The position numbers were made by a program, and so were the translations under genes. A DNA stretch of 64,000 nt from Paraphysomonas bandaiensis (taxonomy: Eukaryota > Chrysophyceae): contig CBFFRP010000292.1 of assembly GCA_965644295.1 (NCBI GenBank), positions 96,647-160,646 on the forward strand, in the 5' to 3' direction. The notes under the pieces are model-generated. The model worked only from the letters and a program-made list of their open reading frames with translations, made no database searches and had not been told where the DNA came from. Below, piece after piece: positions 47,176-59,489 of the stretch. Numbering within the stretch: position 1 is the first letter of the stretch; each line of letters starts with the position of its first letter.

Positions 47176-48606
47176 ATGTTGTGTGTGAGTTCGCCCTGCT
47201 CGTGTGTCTGAGGACTCACTGGTGCGTGTTGTCCGGGGGTCTCCCCTTGGGATAAGGTTCCGCCTAGCTCGGAGGTACAGGGTTCTGTATTAAGGTCCTG
47301 AGCGTACCGAGCACTAGATGTGTGCACTGAGAGGTTGATGGTGTGGTGGAATGTGGCGGTGTCGCCATGCACTGTCTGGGCGTTGGGCATAGGTGGAGTT
47401 GCCGGAGACTTCGTCGCCGTTGTCTAGGGCCTGTTGGTGTCATACGGTCCGGTGCTATGGTCCTTTGCGTATGGTTGGTGAGGTTCATAGGTGCGGTGGG
47501 CGGTGTTCTAGTCTCGGTTCGTCTGTGGATTCCTAGTAGTCTTAGCACCCTTGGAGTTTATACATGCTCACGAGTTTATACGTTAGCTATCATCGCTCAG
47601 TTATCACCATTTGGAGCTTTGTTGTGAACTTGATTCATGTTCAAGATAATCAATTACTCCAACCACTGCGTCTAAATATACTTTGTACTGTAGAATAGTT
47701 CTTTTTACTCATATAGTAATGTAGATATAATTGAAGGGGGGCGTTGGAAATAAACACACTACTGAATAGATTAGTTCTAATGTACACAATATTGTAGTTT
47801 CAAAATCTAAATTCAGTAAGTAAATAAAGAGTTCACATGATTTAGTCAGTAACACCTATACCCACTGATCTACTGGTAATAGTATTAAACTTCTTTCGTA
47901 TACATAAGATTTAAATACTTTCCTCATACTTGAATACTTGAGCACATTAGAAGATCTCAAGAACATACGTTGATATTTATTGGCACAATCATTTCGCTAA
48001 TTCAGCTTGTCGTCCATTATTTGATCACCGTAACTATATTTAATAATGTTCTATCTATTTTACTTTACATACAATGAAATAATTTAGAGCAGAAAATGCG
48101 AAGGGAGTTTTCTACGAGACTACATCGGAATGCATTGCATAAAGTACAGACAATCACATGGCGCTGTATATTCGGTCAAAAATCAGTTGTGTTATTAACT
48201 GTCAGCTCAGGACATTTCTCACATATGATGGGATCGAAGAGTAACGCGTAACACGGTGCTTCGTCTGCTGAAGCCGGTTGAGTGAGGGTAACTATGAACT
48301 GTCAAGTATCAATGGAGTGATTGCTCAACGCACAACAACTTATGTATGTTCACTAGTTCGCATGTCACCGCGAGCACACGCCCATCTCCAAGAGTGACAC
48401 CCGGCGGATTAAACATTCCACTGAGGCTCTTGAGCAGCGACTCAGCATCATACGGCACTTACTTGTGCACACTAACGTATGGACCTTATTGTGAATCTCC
48501 TCACTGATGATGGGTCCCCTGGAGACAACATCACCCCATATTCCACTATAAATAACATGTGCGGCACCTTGAATCTAAGCAGCTGTGACCCTGCCTACAG
48601 AGTATA
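47176..48606. other. Intergenic with a GC-richer decayed patch
   Basis: 47176-47550 is GC-richer, with overlapping minus-strand frames rich in Pro, Thr, Arg and Gln. Composition resembles the linker between integrase and reverse transcriptase of copia elements, but no motif proves it. From 47640 to 48600 the sequence is AT-rich and unrecognised. Confidence 0.35.
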
Positions 48607-49160
48607 CACATACATACATACATACATACATACATACATACATACATACATACATACATACATACATACATACATACATACATACATACATACATACTGT
48701 ACATACATACATACATACATACATACATACATACATACATACATACATACATACATACATACATACATTCATACATACATACATACATACATACATACAT
48801 ACATACATACATACATACATACATACATACATACATACATACATACATACATACATACATACATACATACATACATACATACATACATACATACATACAT
48901 ACATACATACATACATACATACATACATACATACATACATACATACATACATACATACATACATACATACATACATACATACATACATACATACATACAT
49001 ACATACATACATACATACATACATACATACATACATACATACATACATACATACATACATACATACATACATACATACATACATACATACATACATACAT
49101 ACATACATACATACATACATACATACATACATACATACATACATACATACATACATACAT
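48607..49160. repeat. (CATA)n tetranucleotide array, about 554 bp
   Basis: Near-perfect array with interruptions near 48697 (ACTGTAC) and 48769 (ATTCAT). It ends 263 bp before the NicO-type start codon. Open frames of YIHT/MYVC repeats across it are artefacts. Confidence 0.97.
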
Positions 49161-49422
49161 CGAAAATTCCAGCTACATATGTACACAGCAGTATACCATA
49201 CATAATACATAATACAATGCACATTTTTCTTGATGAAGTCAATCAGCATGTACAGCAGAGTATCTATAAGAGGAAGTGTAGAGTGTTCAGTGGTGTGTAT
49301 GTGTGGGTAGTTTATTGATTGATCGGTCGAGGAGTAGTAGCAGTGAAGGTTTAATTGAGGGACCTTCATATATACAACACAATCGACGCCAACAGTTATT
49401 ATTATAATCTTGAGTTCGGCAT

Positions 49423-50385
49423 ATGGTAGTCGGATCTGTCATAGCTACCATACTGTCCATTTGTTCTCAATATGCGATAGTGAGTGGCGGAATATTAAGC
49501 GGAGGACTTCATGCTCTATCTGGCCCGGACCATCTCTCTGTTTTACTCCCTTGTATAGTGGGGAAACACTGGAAGTTTGCGGTGGCTGTGGGGTTTTCCT
49601 GGGGCCTGGGTCATGGCCTTACTTCACTGGGTATCGGACTCGGTGCGTGGGAGATTAAAGGCGCTATTGATGACTATGGGATATCGATGGACTTCGGGAT
49701 AAGTTATTTTTTGTGTATAAAGAATTTTGCTTTTGGCATTACCCTAATTGTCATTGGGGTTATGGGGATTTTTGAGACTGTAGAATCTGTGAAGCATGAG
49801 GGAGAGCCAACACAAGAGCAGGCATGCTCTAGCACTGATCGAAATAAATATGGCGCGGTTGGTATATATTTTTTATATTGCTTCAACGGCTGTTTATTAG
49901 GATTTTCAGTGGATGGGTTTCCAAGTTTGGCTCCAACGCTAGCCATAAACCAAATGACAACAGTGCTCCTATTTTTGGTATGTTACTGTATTGGTACTGC
50001 AGTTTTTATGGGTATCGCCTCGGGAGGTGTTGCTCACGCATCGGCTTGCCTGGGTGACTTGATTGACAGTAGACTGCCATCTTCTTTGGCGTTAGTTTCG
50101 TCGATATTCTCAATAATGGCCGGACTATTTTGGCTAATGTACGGTGTTGTTTCGGCGACACTGGACAGTAGTGATTTGGAACCCTATATTCCTGTCGTTG
50201 TTATCTTTGCGACTCTAGGGAGTATAACCAGTACTTGCACAGTGATATATGCCTATCACAAGACATCCCCTCTCTGTGCGACTCTCCTTGCACCACTAGT
50301 CTACCATTGTAAAGTCGCTATGACATCTTTTTCATCTACGAATTCTTTGATAACCCCCCCGAAGTCTCATGTGTATAATGTTTAG
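49423..50385 (+). CDS. NicO/NiCoT-type nickel-cobalt transporter-like protein
   Basis: A single exon of 320 residues. The ATG at 49423 follows an in-frame stop three codons upstream. Six to eight hydrophobic segments are seen. The first half has the histidine signature GLHALSGPDHLSVLLP (His30, Asp36, His37) followed by AVGFSWGLGHG, which matches the H-x4-DH helix and WGxGH motifs of the NicO (RcnA/UreH/NiCoT) superfamily. The second half has GTAVFMGIASGGVAHAS, the mirrored histidine helix. A hydrophilic loop (about 120-145, EGEPTQEQACSSTDRN) separates the halves. The family moves Ni2+ or Co2+ across membranes, by uptake or efflux depending on subfamily; direction and membrane cannot be told here. 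Many algal and stramenopile relatives are organellar, but no transit peptide is evident. A 554-bp array lies upstream. Confidence 0.85.
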   Translation: MVVGSVIATILSICSQYAIVSGGILSGGLHALSGPDHLSVLLPCIVGKHWKFAVAVGFSWGLGHGLTSLGIGLGAWEIKGAIDDYGISMDFGISYFLCIKNFAFGITLIVIGVMGIFETVESVKHEGEPTQEQACSSTDRNKYGAVGIYFLYCFNGCLLGFSVDGFPSLAPTLAINQMTTVLLFLVCYCIGTAVFMGIASGGVAHASACLGDLIDSRLPSSLALVSSIFSIMAGLFWLMYGVVSATLDSSDLEPYIPVVVIFATLGSITSTCTVIYAYHKTSPLCATLLAPLVYHCKVAMTSFSSTNSLITPPKSHVYNV

Positions 50386-50809
50386 GTATAGAATGTACGT
50401 GTTATGTGGTAGAGGTGTACATGTTGTATGCAAATGTAACTGGTAGTGGACCTTCGTATACTTTGGAATAGATAGATGTCGACTATCAACAGCTTGATGT
50501 TGAATAATATAGCGAAATTACTTCATCCTATGCAACCTATGGCGTTATAGCTACTCGAATTACATCTTATATTTACTCACTTAAGGACCCATTTCGGGAA
50601 TTATTCGAAACAGATTACTTACGATAATGAAAAATGGAGTGAATCATCTACTGACTGCCAAGAATTGTACTTCGTGGTATCAATATATTAACGTTTTGAG
50701 TTTAACAGTGACTAGAAGTTTAATCTGAAACTGAATATGGTATAGGGTTGAACAGAACGTTCAATATTTGGTTCGAAAAGACATTGTTTTCTATCTTAGT
50801 TATAGGCAG
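50386..50809. other. 3' flank of NicO-type gene
   Basis: AT-rich, with no feature recognised. Confidence 0.4.
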
Positions 50810-51010
50810 TCTAGTAGTGAATGTCTTCTTATTTATTATTAGCAATAAGCGTTTAAGAGTCAGTGCTTAACTTTAATAATCCTACTACTATTCGGTAAAA
50901 GGTATCCAGCATTAACAATTGCAATTATTAACCAAGCGTTCAATATATTGCTGACTTTTAGATTTGCAGACGAAACAAATAACATTCTAAGATGTCCATG
51001 TTGGAATACG
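50810..51010. repeat. R1-head fragment beside hAT 3' relic
   Basis: R1 head (TTATTAGCAATAAGCGTTT, about 50829) followed by reverse-strand hAT tail (AATTGCAATTATTAACC and, reversed, the HLKMLF-like codons at 50960-51010). It resembles the 46.8-kb composite but rearranged. Confidence 0.55.
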
Positions 51011-51324
51011 TATGGTTCTCTAAGATAGTACTGTAGAATACGTTAAATACAATGTGGAAAACAGTAATACGTAGTCAATAGTCAAAGGTGCTATATAGAA
51101 ACTGAAGTATTATATATTATATCATGACGATTCAAGATACGGAAGTTGAGCAGTGGTTGACATGAACGAAATAATTTATCATGTTGTTGACATGTACTAC
51201 ATGACAACACACACAATTGTGTATATACAATTATAATAACGTAATATATCTAGTTTGACTAACTTAAACTTCTCTTAAAACGATCTTCATTGTCTTAAAA
51301 TGGTCAATACTTAATAGCCCATAG
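51011..51324. other. AT-rich spacer
   Basis: No gene or clear repeat was recognised. Confidence 0.4.
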
Positions 51325-51970
51325 GTGTCATTTGCTTGAGAAAATCAGTCGTAACGTCGTAACAATATTATCGAAGTGAATGTGTGATTATTAGCAATAG
51401 GCGTGTAAGAGTCAGAGCTAATGTAGCAAAACAAGTTAACTAACTAGTGCTTAACTCTGATATCCTACTATTTTGCACTACGAAAGCTGCTTGTGCGTCA
51501 CCGCAAGCAGAAAGGTGCATCTACTTCGCTCTATCACTCAAAGCAAACGCAGTCAGCCAGCCGAATGGTGACATATTACCTGGTATCTGCTGACTTCAGG
51601 GTTTTTGAGTCAAGGGCATCCGGGGTATTGGCCTGCCTACTGAAGTCAAGCATCCGGGCTGTTCACCTTAAGGACAGAGAGCAAAATTGGTTGCACCTTG
51701 GTGCTTGCGGTGACGCACAAGAGGCAGTAGGATATCAGAGTTAAGCACTAGTTAGTTAACTTGTTTTGCTGCATTAGTTCTGACTCTTACACGCTATTGC
51801 TAATATACAGCAGGGGTGCGAAATTGATTTTAAACTAATTGCAATTAATTGTCAATTATTAAAATGCAATAATTGAAATTGAGCTATCAAGTAATAATTA
51901 CAAGTATAATTGGCTACAACCTGTGTTACAATTAATTGATACGTGCCGTAGCCCTGATAGTCAGACATTC
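51325..51970. repeat. Palindromic R1 pair with hAT-derived flank
   Basis: 51325-51370 is reverse-strand hAT transposase end (GGTGTCATTTGCTTGAG... = the MTP region). R1 runs forward from 51371 (GTGAATGTGTGATTATTAGC) to about 51608. A second R1 half runs in reverse from about 51609 to 51970. The arms pair over the head, AGTTCTGACTCTTACACGC at right, giving a foldback of roughly 600 bp. The right arm is interrupted by a 146-bp insertion at 51811. Confidence 0.75.
51811..51956. mobile_element. 146-bp hAT-like MITE inside R1
   Basis: Ends CAGGGGTGCGAAATTG and, inverted, CAGGGCTACGGCACG. The flanks ATATACAG (51803-51810) and ATAGTCAG (51957-51964) match the ATAATCAG that intact R1 heads have at this point, with two and one changes, so an 8-bp duplication can be inferred. 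The interior is AATTG-rich and non-coding. Confidence 0.7.
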
Positions 51971-52321
51971 ACTACTTCTAATGACCTAATTATGTCAATT
52001 CTCATTGGGGTGATACTATTACTAAAACTGACACCTACTAGTGATTTATTCAAGATAGGTTGTGTTAAAAATCTATTGGGGTATACGTAAGGACGTAACT
52101 GGTGTACTAGTGTATAGTGTACTATACGATGAAACATGGAAACAATGTACAGTATAGAGTATAGTATACATAAAACTCTTAATTATTAGAACTTTCACGC
52201 GCAGGCCATCCGACAAACACGAAAGAAAGAAACCGCTAGAACAATATTTGGTGGAGCGTATAGAATATGGTGTCAGTAATCGATACAGAGAAGTGGGAAA
52301 GTGCCTGTCTTTAGACAGGGC
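51971..52321. other. Spacer before NDUFA9 3' end
   Basis: AT-rich with repeated GTATAGTGTACTATAC-like inverted bases near 52110-52160. No gene. Confidence 0.4.
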
Positions 52322-53619
52322 CTATGTGGCCTTCTGTTCTTTCTCCATTCGCTCCTCGTCGCTCGCATAGTATCCCTCCACCATTTTGAAGTGGCCTCCC
52401 TCACGGTATGTGGCAAGGTAGTTGAAAGACTCTTCTTCCATAGACAGCGGCTTCATTCCCAGATCGGCAAAGGTGAGAAGGTTAGGGTCTTCGATTAGAA
52501 TATTGTCCTCGGACATGCGTTTGATCATATCAGGGTTGACAATTGGCTCGATTCCAAGGTCAATGAGGAAGGCACGTAGGTTGTGAAGAACAGTAGGGCA
52601 GTCGAACATGTTGACACGTCGCCCAGTAATGTCCGCTACAAACTCCACCACCTCGCGGTATGTGTAAACATCTGGTCCAGCTAGCTGAAACGTCTTTCCC
52701 TCGAAATCCTTCCATCCCTGTAAAATACAGCATGACACAATACCATATAATACATGAAAATCATACGTTTATGATGCGGTTAACTGCAACAGCGACATCC
52801 ACTGCAAATACAGGCTGGACCGTATTGACTCCTCGGTTCACAAGTCCGAAATTCGGCCTTGCCAACAAACTGGTGGCGATATCGTTGAGGAATCTATCCT
52901 CAGGCCCGAACACAGTAGCCGGACGTACAATAATTGACTCAGGGAACTCCCTTCGCACCGCGAGCTCACCCTCAGCCTTGGATCTGTTCCACTCAGAGAG
53001 GGAATCGGGATTAGCGGAAAGGGCGGACATGTGAATAAAGCTCTTCACTCCAGACTCCTTTGAGATGCGTGCTATCGTCTCAGGTACAGATACATGTGTG
53101 TCATGGAAGCTATAATTCTTTCTGGTCAATTTTCCATTCGGTAGTCTTCTAGGTACGAAGTGCTTTGTTTCGTAATCTTTACCAATGAGGTTGATAACCA
53201 CATCACTATTCTTGACAGCTTCGTATATAGAATTTTCATCCCGCGGACTAAATGGCATGAATCCAAGCTACATATATGACATTAGCTAAACAGTGAGAGA
53301 CCATGCATAAAACAACCTGCCCGTGATCAAACATCTGTCTGATGCTGCGCACCTCCATCTCACACCCGCGGAAAGGAATAAAACAAGTCGAGCCCCGTCC
53401 ACCTGCACAGAAAAATAATAATAACACCATTCAAAAATAATGCGGAGCAGATGTACCTAATTGATTGCACACATACTGGCCAACAAAGCCATAGGCACCA
53501 AACACTGTTGCAGTGATGCCGCTGACTGCGTGTCTGCCGTCCGGACCAAACCGCTTACCAAAAGGAGAAGCGAACTTGGATGCATACACTGCCTTCTTAT
53601 TAATCAGCGGGTAACTCAT
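52322..53619 (-). CDS. NDUFA9: NDUFA9-like complex I 39-kDa subunit
   Basis: Four exons on the minus strand: 53619-53457, 53402-53317, 53267-52767, 52717-52322 (1146 nt, 381 residues), with introns of 49-54 nt. The protein is an atypical short-chain dehydrogenase: a Rossmann glycine motif TVFGAYGFVGQYV in exon 1, the NDUFA9-typical GRGSTCFIPFRGCEMEVR, then DVVINLIGKDYETKHF and FIHMSALSANPDS, ending with IIVRPATVFGPEDRFLND. The C-terminal exon (GWKDFEGKTFQLAGPDVYTY...) completes the family. NDUFA9 is a peripheral-arm accessory subunit of mitochondrial complex I that holds NADPH and stabilises the ubiquinone-site junction. The N-terminus (MSYPLINKKAVYASKFASPF) is basic and could serve as presequence. 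The start lies 114 bp from a 1.03-kb array and diverges from the coiled-coil gene. Confidence 0.93.
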
Positions 53620-53732
53620 TGAAGTCCTTGAACGACAAATTATTATTAGAGTTAATATTACTCGCTGTCTTTCGGTCAATGGATGAGACAATATGACAAA
53701 TAAGTCACCAACATCGTGCAACTAATACAATA

Positions 53733-54762
53733 CCATACATACATACATACATACATACATACATACATACATACATACATACATACATACATACATACAT
53801 ACATACATACATACATACATACATACATACATACATACATACATACATACATACATACATACATACATACATACATACATACATACATACATACATACAT
53901 ACATACATACATACATACATACATACATACATACATACATACATACATACATACATACATACATACATACATACATACATACATACATACATACATACAT
54001 ACATACATACATACATACATACATACATACATACATACATACATACATACATACATACATACATACATACATACATACATACATACATACATACATACAT
54101 ACATACATACATACATACATACATACATACATACATACATACATACATACATACATACATACATACATACATACATACATACATACATACATACATACAT
54201 ACATACATACATACATACATACATACATACATACATACATACATACATACATACATACATACATACATACATACATACATACATACATACATACATACAT
54301 ACATACATACATACATACATACATACATACATACATACATACATACATACATACATACATACATACATACATACATACATACATACATACATACATACAT
54401 ACATACATACATACATACATACATACATACATACATACATACATACATACATACATACATACATACATACATACATACATACATACATACATACATACAT
54501 ACATACATACATACATACATACATACATACATACATACATACATACATACATACATTCATACATACATACATACATACATACATACATACATACATACAT
54601 ACATACATACATACATACATACATACATACATACATACATACATACATACATACATACATACATACATACATACATACATACATACATACATACATACAT
54701 ACATACATACATACATACATACATACATACATACATACATACATACATACATACATACATAC
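53733..54762. repeat. (CATA)n tetranucleotide array, about 1030 bp
   Basis: The longest of three arrays of the same tetranucleotide, almost perfect, with one ATTCAT variant near 54555. It occupies most of the spacer between the NDUFA9 start (53619, -) and the coiled-coil gene start (55106, +). Confidence 0.98.
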
Positions 54763-55105
54763 TGTTGCTGTGTATAATACAGCAGTATATTGTGTATTGT
54801 ATGTATTATCTGCTCAGTGTGTAGATAATATACCACAGCATAATATATGCGTCTACGCTCCACTCCAAGACGCTGTCTTCTATTCTACATTGCAGTGATA
54901 TGGATGCAGCAGCTGAAGCACGCTTGACGGAGAGGGCATCCGCTAGCCCCGCCTATATCGGGGTGTGGTCATTGTATCGTAGGTCTGTATATGAGGATGT
55001 CAGCGAGTGGTCTCTGCGGTGGATATCAGTGCAGGTCTGATAGACGTATGCGCTGACACTCGCATCAGTTAATATATGTATCAGAACGGTGTGTTGTTTG
55101 TGTAT

Positions 55106-58100
55106 ATGGACGACATCATGAGCGCACCGGAAGGGTCCGTTACTCTCCATAACTCAGCCGCTACTATTGAGTGTGAGGAATCTGTTCGCTGCTCTGATTC
55201 ACTTAATTGTTTTTGTAGTTAATGACTTGAGTGATAAGGAGTTCATTATCAGAATGACATCTGGCGATGAGGTTCATGAATTTAAGCTAGAAAAGACTCA
55301 AGAGATTCTAATGCGTGAAGTAATTCACCGAAATGTTTGCATTGAGCGAAATCGTCATTCACTCAGTGACTTCTATATGGAAGACGTTGACGAAGTGCAG
55401 CCGGCAAGTATGCAGATTCATCTAAAGGGAGTCCCTCATACAATTTCTATCCGACCGACTGAAAATGCTACTGCAATCGCGGAGATGTTTGTATCAGAGC
55501 ACAAACTGAAAAATGATATCACTTATCGCATTGAAATGGAGCTCTTGCGTACACAAATCGACGCATGTTTGGTATTTCAGTCGAAGTTACGACAGCATAT
55601 ATCTCATCTAAGGCGGCTGCTGATTGATGCCGCAGTCTATGAGTCTCGTGCTATCAATGCGGAATCCAGAGTACTAAAACTCATTGAGATGGGTGTCCGA
55701 GTGGAAGACGCTTTATCTGACTTCCGTAAGAAATTGGCAGCTCTTCAGAGTCATAATCGTGACTTAAGCGAGGAGTGTGCTCATCTGCGCACCCAGGTGG
55801 AGGATCAAAGAGGATTAATATGCTCTCTAGAAGAAGAGAATTCGTCACTACGGAAGGAGCAGATACGTGATAATCTCAAGCTCGACCAGGCAGTTCAACA
55901 CTGCCGACTCTTGCAGGGCAAACTACGAGCAGCTTCTCAGTGGGCTTATGCACTTGGTGCGGAGACTGGAAATGTTCCTTTTGATACAAACAATGGTCAA
56001 TACGGTCTGGGAAAGGAAGCACTTGATGCAAGAGTAGCACGCGCAGTGTCCGAGGCGACACGCTCACTAGTGAAAGAGTACGAACAGAAGATGGCCCTCT
56101 ACGAGAAAACAGTAACGGAGCAGAGTATGCAATTAGAGACCATGACCAAGGAGATGGCTGTTGACAAGAGGTGGGCTGTGACTGTTTTGACGATCGCTAC
56201 CATGTTTATGCCATAGCGGAAGAGATTTTTTGATGTGTTGTTTAGGTCAATCATGGCCCTCAAACGAGACCTTTCAGCTGCTACTCAGGCCCTAGAGGAC
56301 GGTGAATTTCGTGCTCAGATAGAGCGAGAGGAGCGGGGTTATTTGTCAAAGATTGCGAAATTAGAGGAAAATATAGGTGCTCTCACCCAGCAAATGTCAG
56401 ACATGCGTGCAGCCAATCAGAGCCTAAAGACTAGATACGATATGCTCGACCTGAACTATACTAATGTACGAGATATTGCGCACCAACAAGAGGAAGAACT
56501 GATAGGACTCAGAGAAAGGTTAAAAGATGCGAGAACCTTGTCTAGCAGTAAGGCAGCGCAGAAATTACGAGAAGAAAATTTGGCCTTAAATGAACAGGTA
56601 AGTTAACCCAATTTATTTGATCGGGTCTTATTGAAGTGTATTTGTTTCTATGCACTGCCCGTAGATCGTGGTACTGCGAGGCGAGATTATCCAGCTACAG
56701 AACCAAGTCGATGAGGTACAGGAGAGTGCCATTCGTGCTGTCCAGGTTGTACAGCTACTAGATGACAAAGATGATTCCGCGGCCGTGACCATGGATATGA
56801 GAAATAGTCAGCGTGGGCTCACTCGAGATGATCTAACAGATACCAATGGTGGTACGTCGAGTGCGCATGATGACGGCGAGGTGATAGTTGAATTGACTAT
56901 GGAAGAAAGCGACGAGGAAAATGAAGGGAAAGAGCAAGAAGATCAGGGTGAAATATATACTGAAGTAGAGGTGGATTTAGCCTTGCAGCAGTCGCTTGCA
57001 GACTTGAAGTTAGAGGAGAAAAGTGCGGCCTCACTTTCTCCTGTAGTGGAGGACCGACTACTACGAAACATATATCATAAGTATACACTGGAGACAACTG
57101 GGTTACTCAATTTGAGCCGGTAGGACTGATAATTTATTGTTGAAAATCTTTGTTGTAATTGCCGCCCAGGTTCGGGAGGTTTACAAAGGAGTTCAAGATT
57201 GCAGGGAATATCTCCGTTACGGGGGAGAGAGAGAAGTCCAAGTCTGCTATGTTAGTATATGGCGATGTTGATGGTGCGTCACGTATTTGTATTATTTTCT
57301 ATGTAATCTGATGACTGTGATTTACAGTGACATTTATGACAGTTCTCAAACGAGTACCCTCAGTAGAATCTGATGTGCCAATGAGTATGACTGCTGTCGA
57401 GCAGCCCTCCAGTCGACAGTCTCATTCTACAGCTTTTATACCCGCTGGTAGCATCCGCTACACCGAGAAGAGTACAACACCAACTGCAAAAGCCCTAACG
57501 GCTGCCCAAATGACAGCGAAGCAGTTCATTGCTGCTGTAGAAGAGCTTGCTGTTCGTCTATATGCCCATGTAATTGAAGAGCGAACTGGAACAGTGCTAG
57601 ATTGTTTGCCACCGAAACAACGCAGTGCTGCTGTCAGGGCTGCCGTTGATGTACTGATGCTTCAGAAAATAGTTCCCACTGCAGAGAAGTTAGGTACGAT
57701 GTTCTCGTTCTTCTGGACGAGGTGTATGATTTTTGATTTCCTTTTGTAGGATTGGTGCCGTGGGAGCTGATGGTATTAGACCAAACCCTGACTACTATAC
57801 ATTCAAGTAATACTGCTCAGAATTCTCTATCAACACACATCAACACTGTCAATGGGTGGTTTACGCACTACTCCAAGGTTTTACATATTGCTCAGAAGTC
57901 TCCGGACGCTGCTCGGAAGAGTCTCTCTAAGTCCTTCTCGATGAATTCAACTGGAGCCTTTCCTTCTAGTGCATATGACATGCGTGCTTCTTTAGGCTCC
58001 TTCTCCATTGGTAGTCGGGCTACCCCCACTTCGCCGACTCATAGTGGGCCACCCGAGAGCTTCAGAGGAATTGCTTACAAGGAAATATCGCGATTTTTTC

Positions 58101-58576
58101 ATGACTATGGCATTGTGTCCTACCTATTAAAGGAACCTCAATTACATAGGTACCTTATTATATTCCCGTCTACTGTAAAATTCATTTCTCTATTGTAGTA
58201 TTTTCAAGGAAGTGTGCTTGTGGGCAAGCGGGAATGTGGAGCTATTACTTGTTGCTCTTCCGGAAGATATCAGAGACTTGCCATCCGTGCAACAGGAACT
58301 TAATGCTTCGCCATCAATGAGAAACAAACTCGCAAAGAAGAATGTGATAGGGTTGGGAAGTTTTTATGTTCTCTACTCTGCTGTGGCCATGCAGGTAGGA
58401 CCTCGTTACATTTTTATGATAGCATGTTATTCTACATTGTGATCTGTATTAATCATTATGTATGTAACGTTTAGGCCTTCAAAGATTTGGATCCTGAGAG
58501 TAGAATAGGACGGCTGTTTCAGTGGTCCGCTCAAAGCGGTGGTTCGTATTTAATGCAGCGCAAGCAGTTGTATTGA
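55106..58576 (+). CDS. Large coiled-coil protein of unknown role
   Basis: Nine exons: 55106-55172, 55219-56170, 56246-56597, 56665-57119, 57170-57273, 57328-57693, 57750-58149, 58199-58394, 58475-58576 (2994 nt, 997 residues). The first intron is 46 nt, its donor GTGAGG fixed by phase. No family recognised. Residues about 1-95 look globular with a beta-rich head (FIIRMTSGDEVHEFKLEKTQ, then MQIHLKGVPHTISIRP). About 120-340 and 350-560 are heptad-rich coiled coil (LEEENSSLRKEQIRDN and similar). An acidic stretch follows (MEESDEENEGKEQEDQGE, about 600). A helical C-terminal domain (about 700-995) contains a low-complexity Ser-rich insert (GSFSIGSRATPTSP). It may be a cytoskeletal, centrosomal or tethering scaffold; this is inference only. 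Confidence 0.7.
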
Positions 58577-59489
58577 CAGCAAGTTGTGGGGTAAATATTG
58601 AGACTATTGCCCGTATGTGCGTGTGATTAGAGTGTGTTGGTGCCTGTTGGTGCTGCAGGTTGGATATTTAGTATTGAGATTGCGTTACGCACTCGCTGTA
58701 ATTGTAAAATACTACTAGTGTTACTGATTATGGTATAAGACTGTCAATAATCTGTGTCATTTATAAGCGGCAGTGAGTTGTCGTGACTGGAATGAAAGAA
58801 GTAGACCACCATGGATTTATTCACAGGCTGTTGTTGTTGCAAGGATAGCCATATGTGCTTTTAATACTAAAGATCATTTTTACAAATTAAATGCCGAAAG
58901 AAGACTCGATACCAAATAAGATGAACTTATTATATATATTGCCGTATTTATCAACGTTAAGTATCTCAAACTAGGTAGAACTAATAACTAATCATAGTAT
59001 ACAGTGATATTTACAGTCGTGCATGTTGGGAAATGCTCATTTTACTTAGATCAAAGAGAGATTAAGTTGTTAGACTAGATAGATTTATTAATATCGTTTA
59101 CACGAATTGTGTTAAACAACACAAGCTCGTTTTGTGCCATGCATAAATCACTACTTCTGTAGACCTTTCGCTACTAAACATATCTTGAAAGAGCAAACTA
59201 TTTCAGTTTTCTCAATATCATAACAGCATCTACACATCACCATACTTCACTGTATTCTCGTACATTGTCTTCAAGTACCACATTGAATATACTAGGATAC
59301 AGTCCATATTCTAATACTCCCACTCAATGTAGAATGCAGTGATACGAAACAACAATGAGTACAGTGATCTTCATGCTATAAACTAGTCTCATAGGTAAAA
59401 TAGATGTGAAATCTTATCAAGATACATATATAACTAGCAGTCAACTAGATATATAGTTATGTGGGATTCTCACCCACTAAAACACACCT
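58577..59489. other. Spacer; presumed 3' end of the copia element (minus)
   Basis: On the minus strand the copia ORF stops at 59490. A purine tract reading TTGAGTGGGAG (plus-strand 59317-59327) resembles a polypurine tract, after which a 3' LTR would begin. No matching 5' LTR is in the window, so LTR limits cannot be set. Confidence 0.35.

Noticed and set aside
47118-47548. Proline/threonine-rich minus-strand ORFs as a gene
   Set aside because: No domain, overlapping frames of similar quality and repeat neighbours; probably decayed element sequence.
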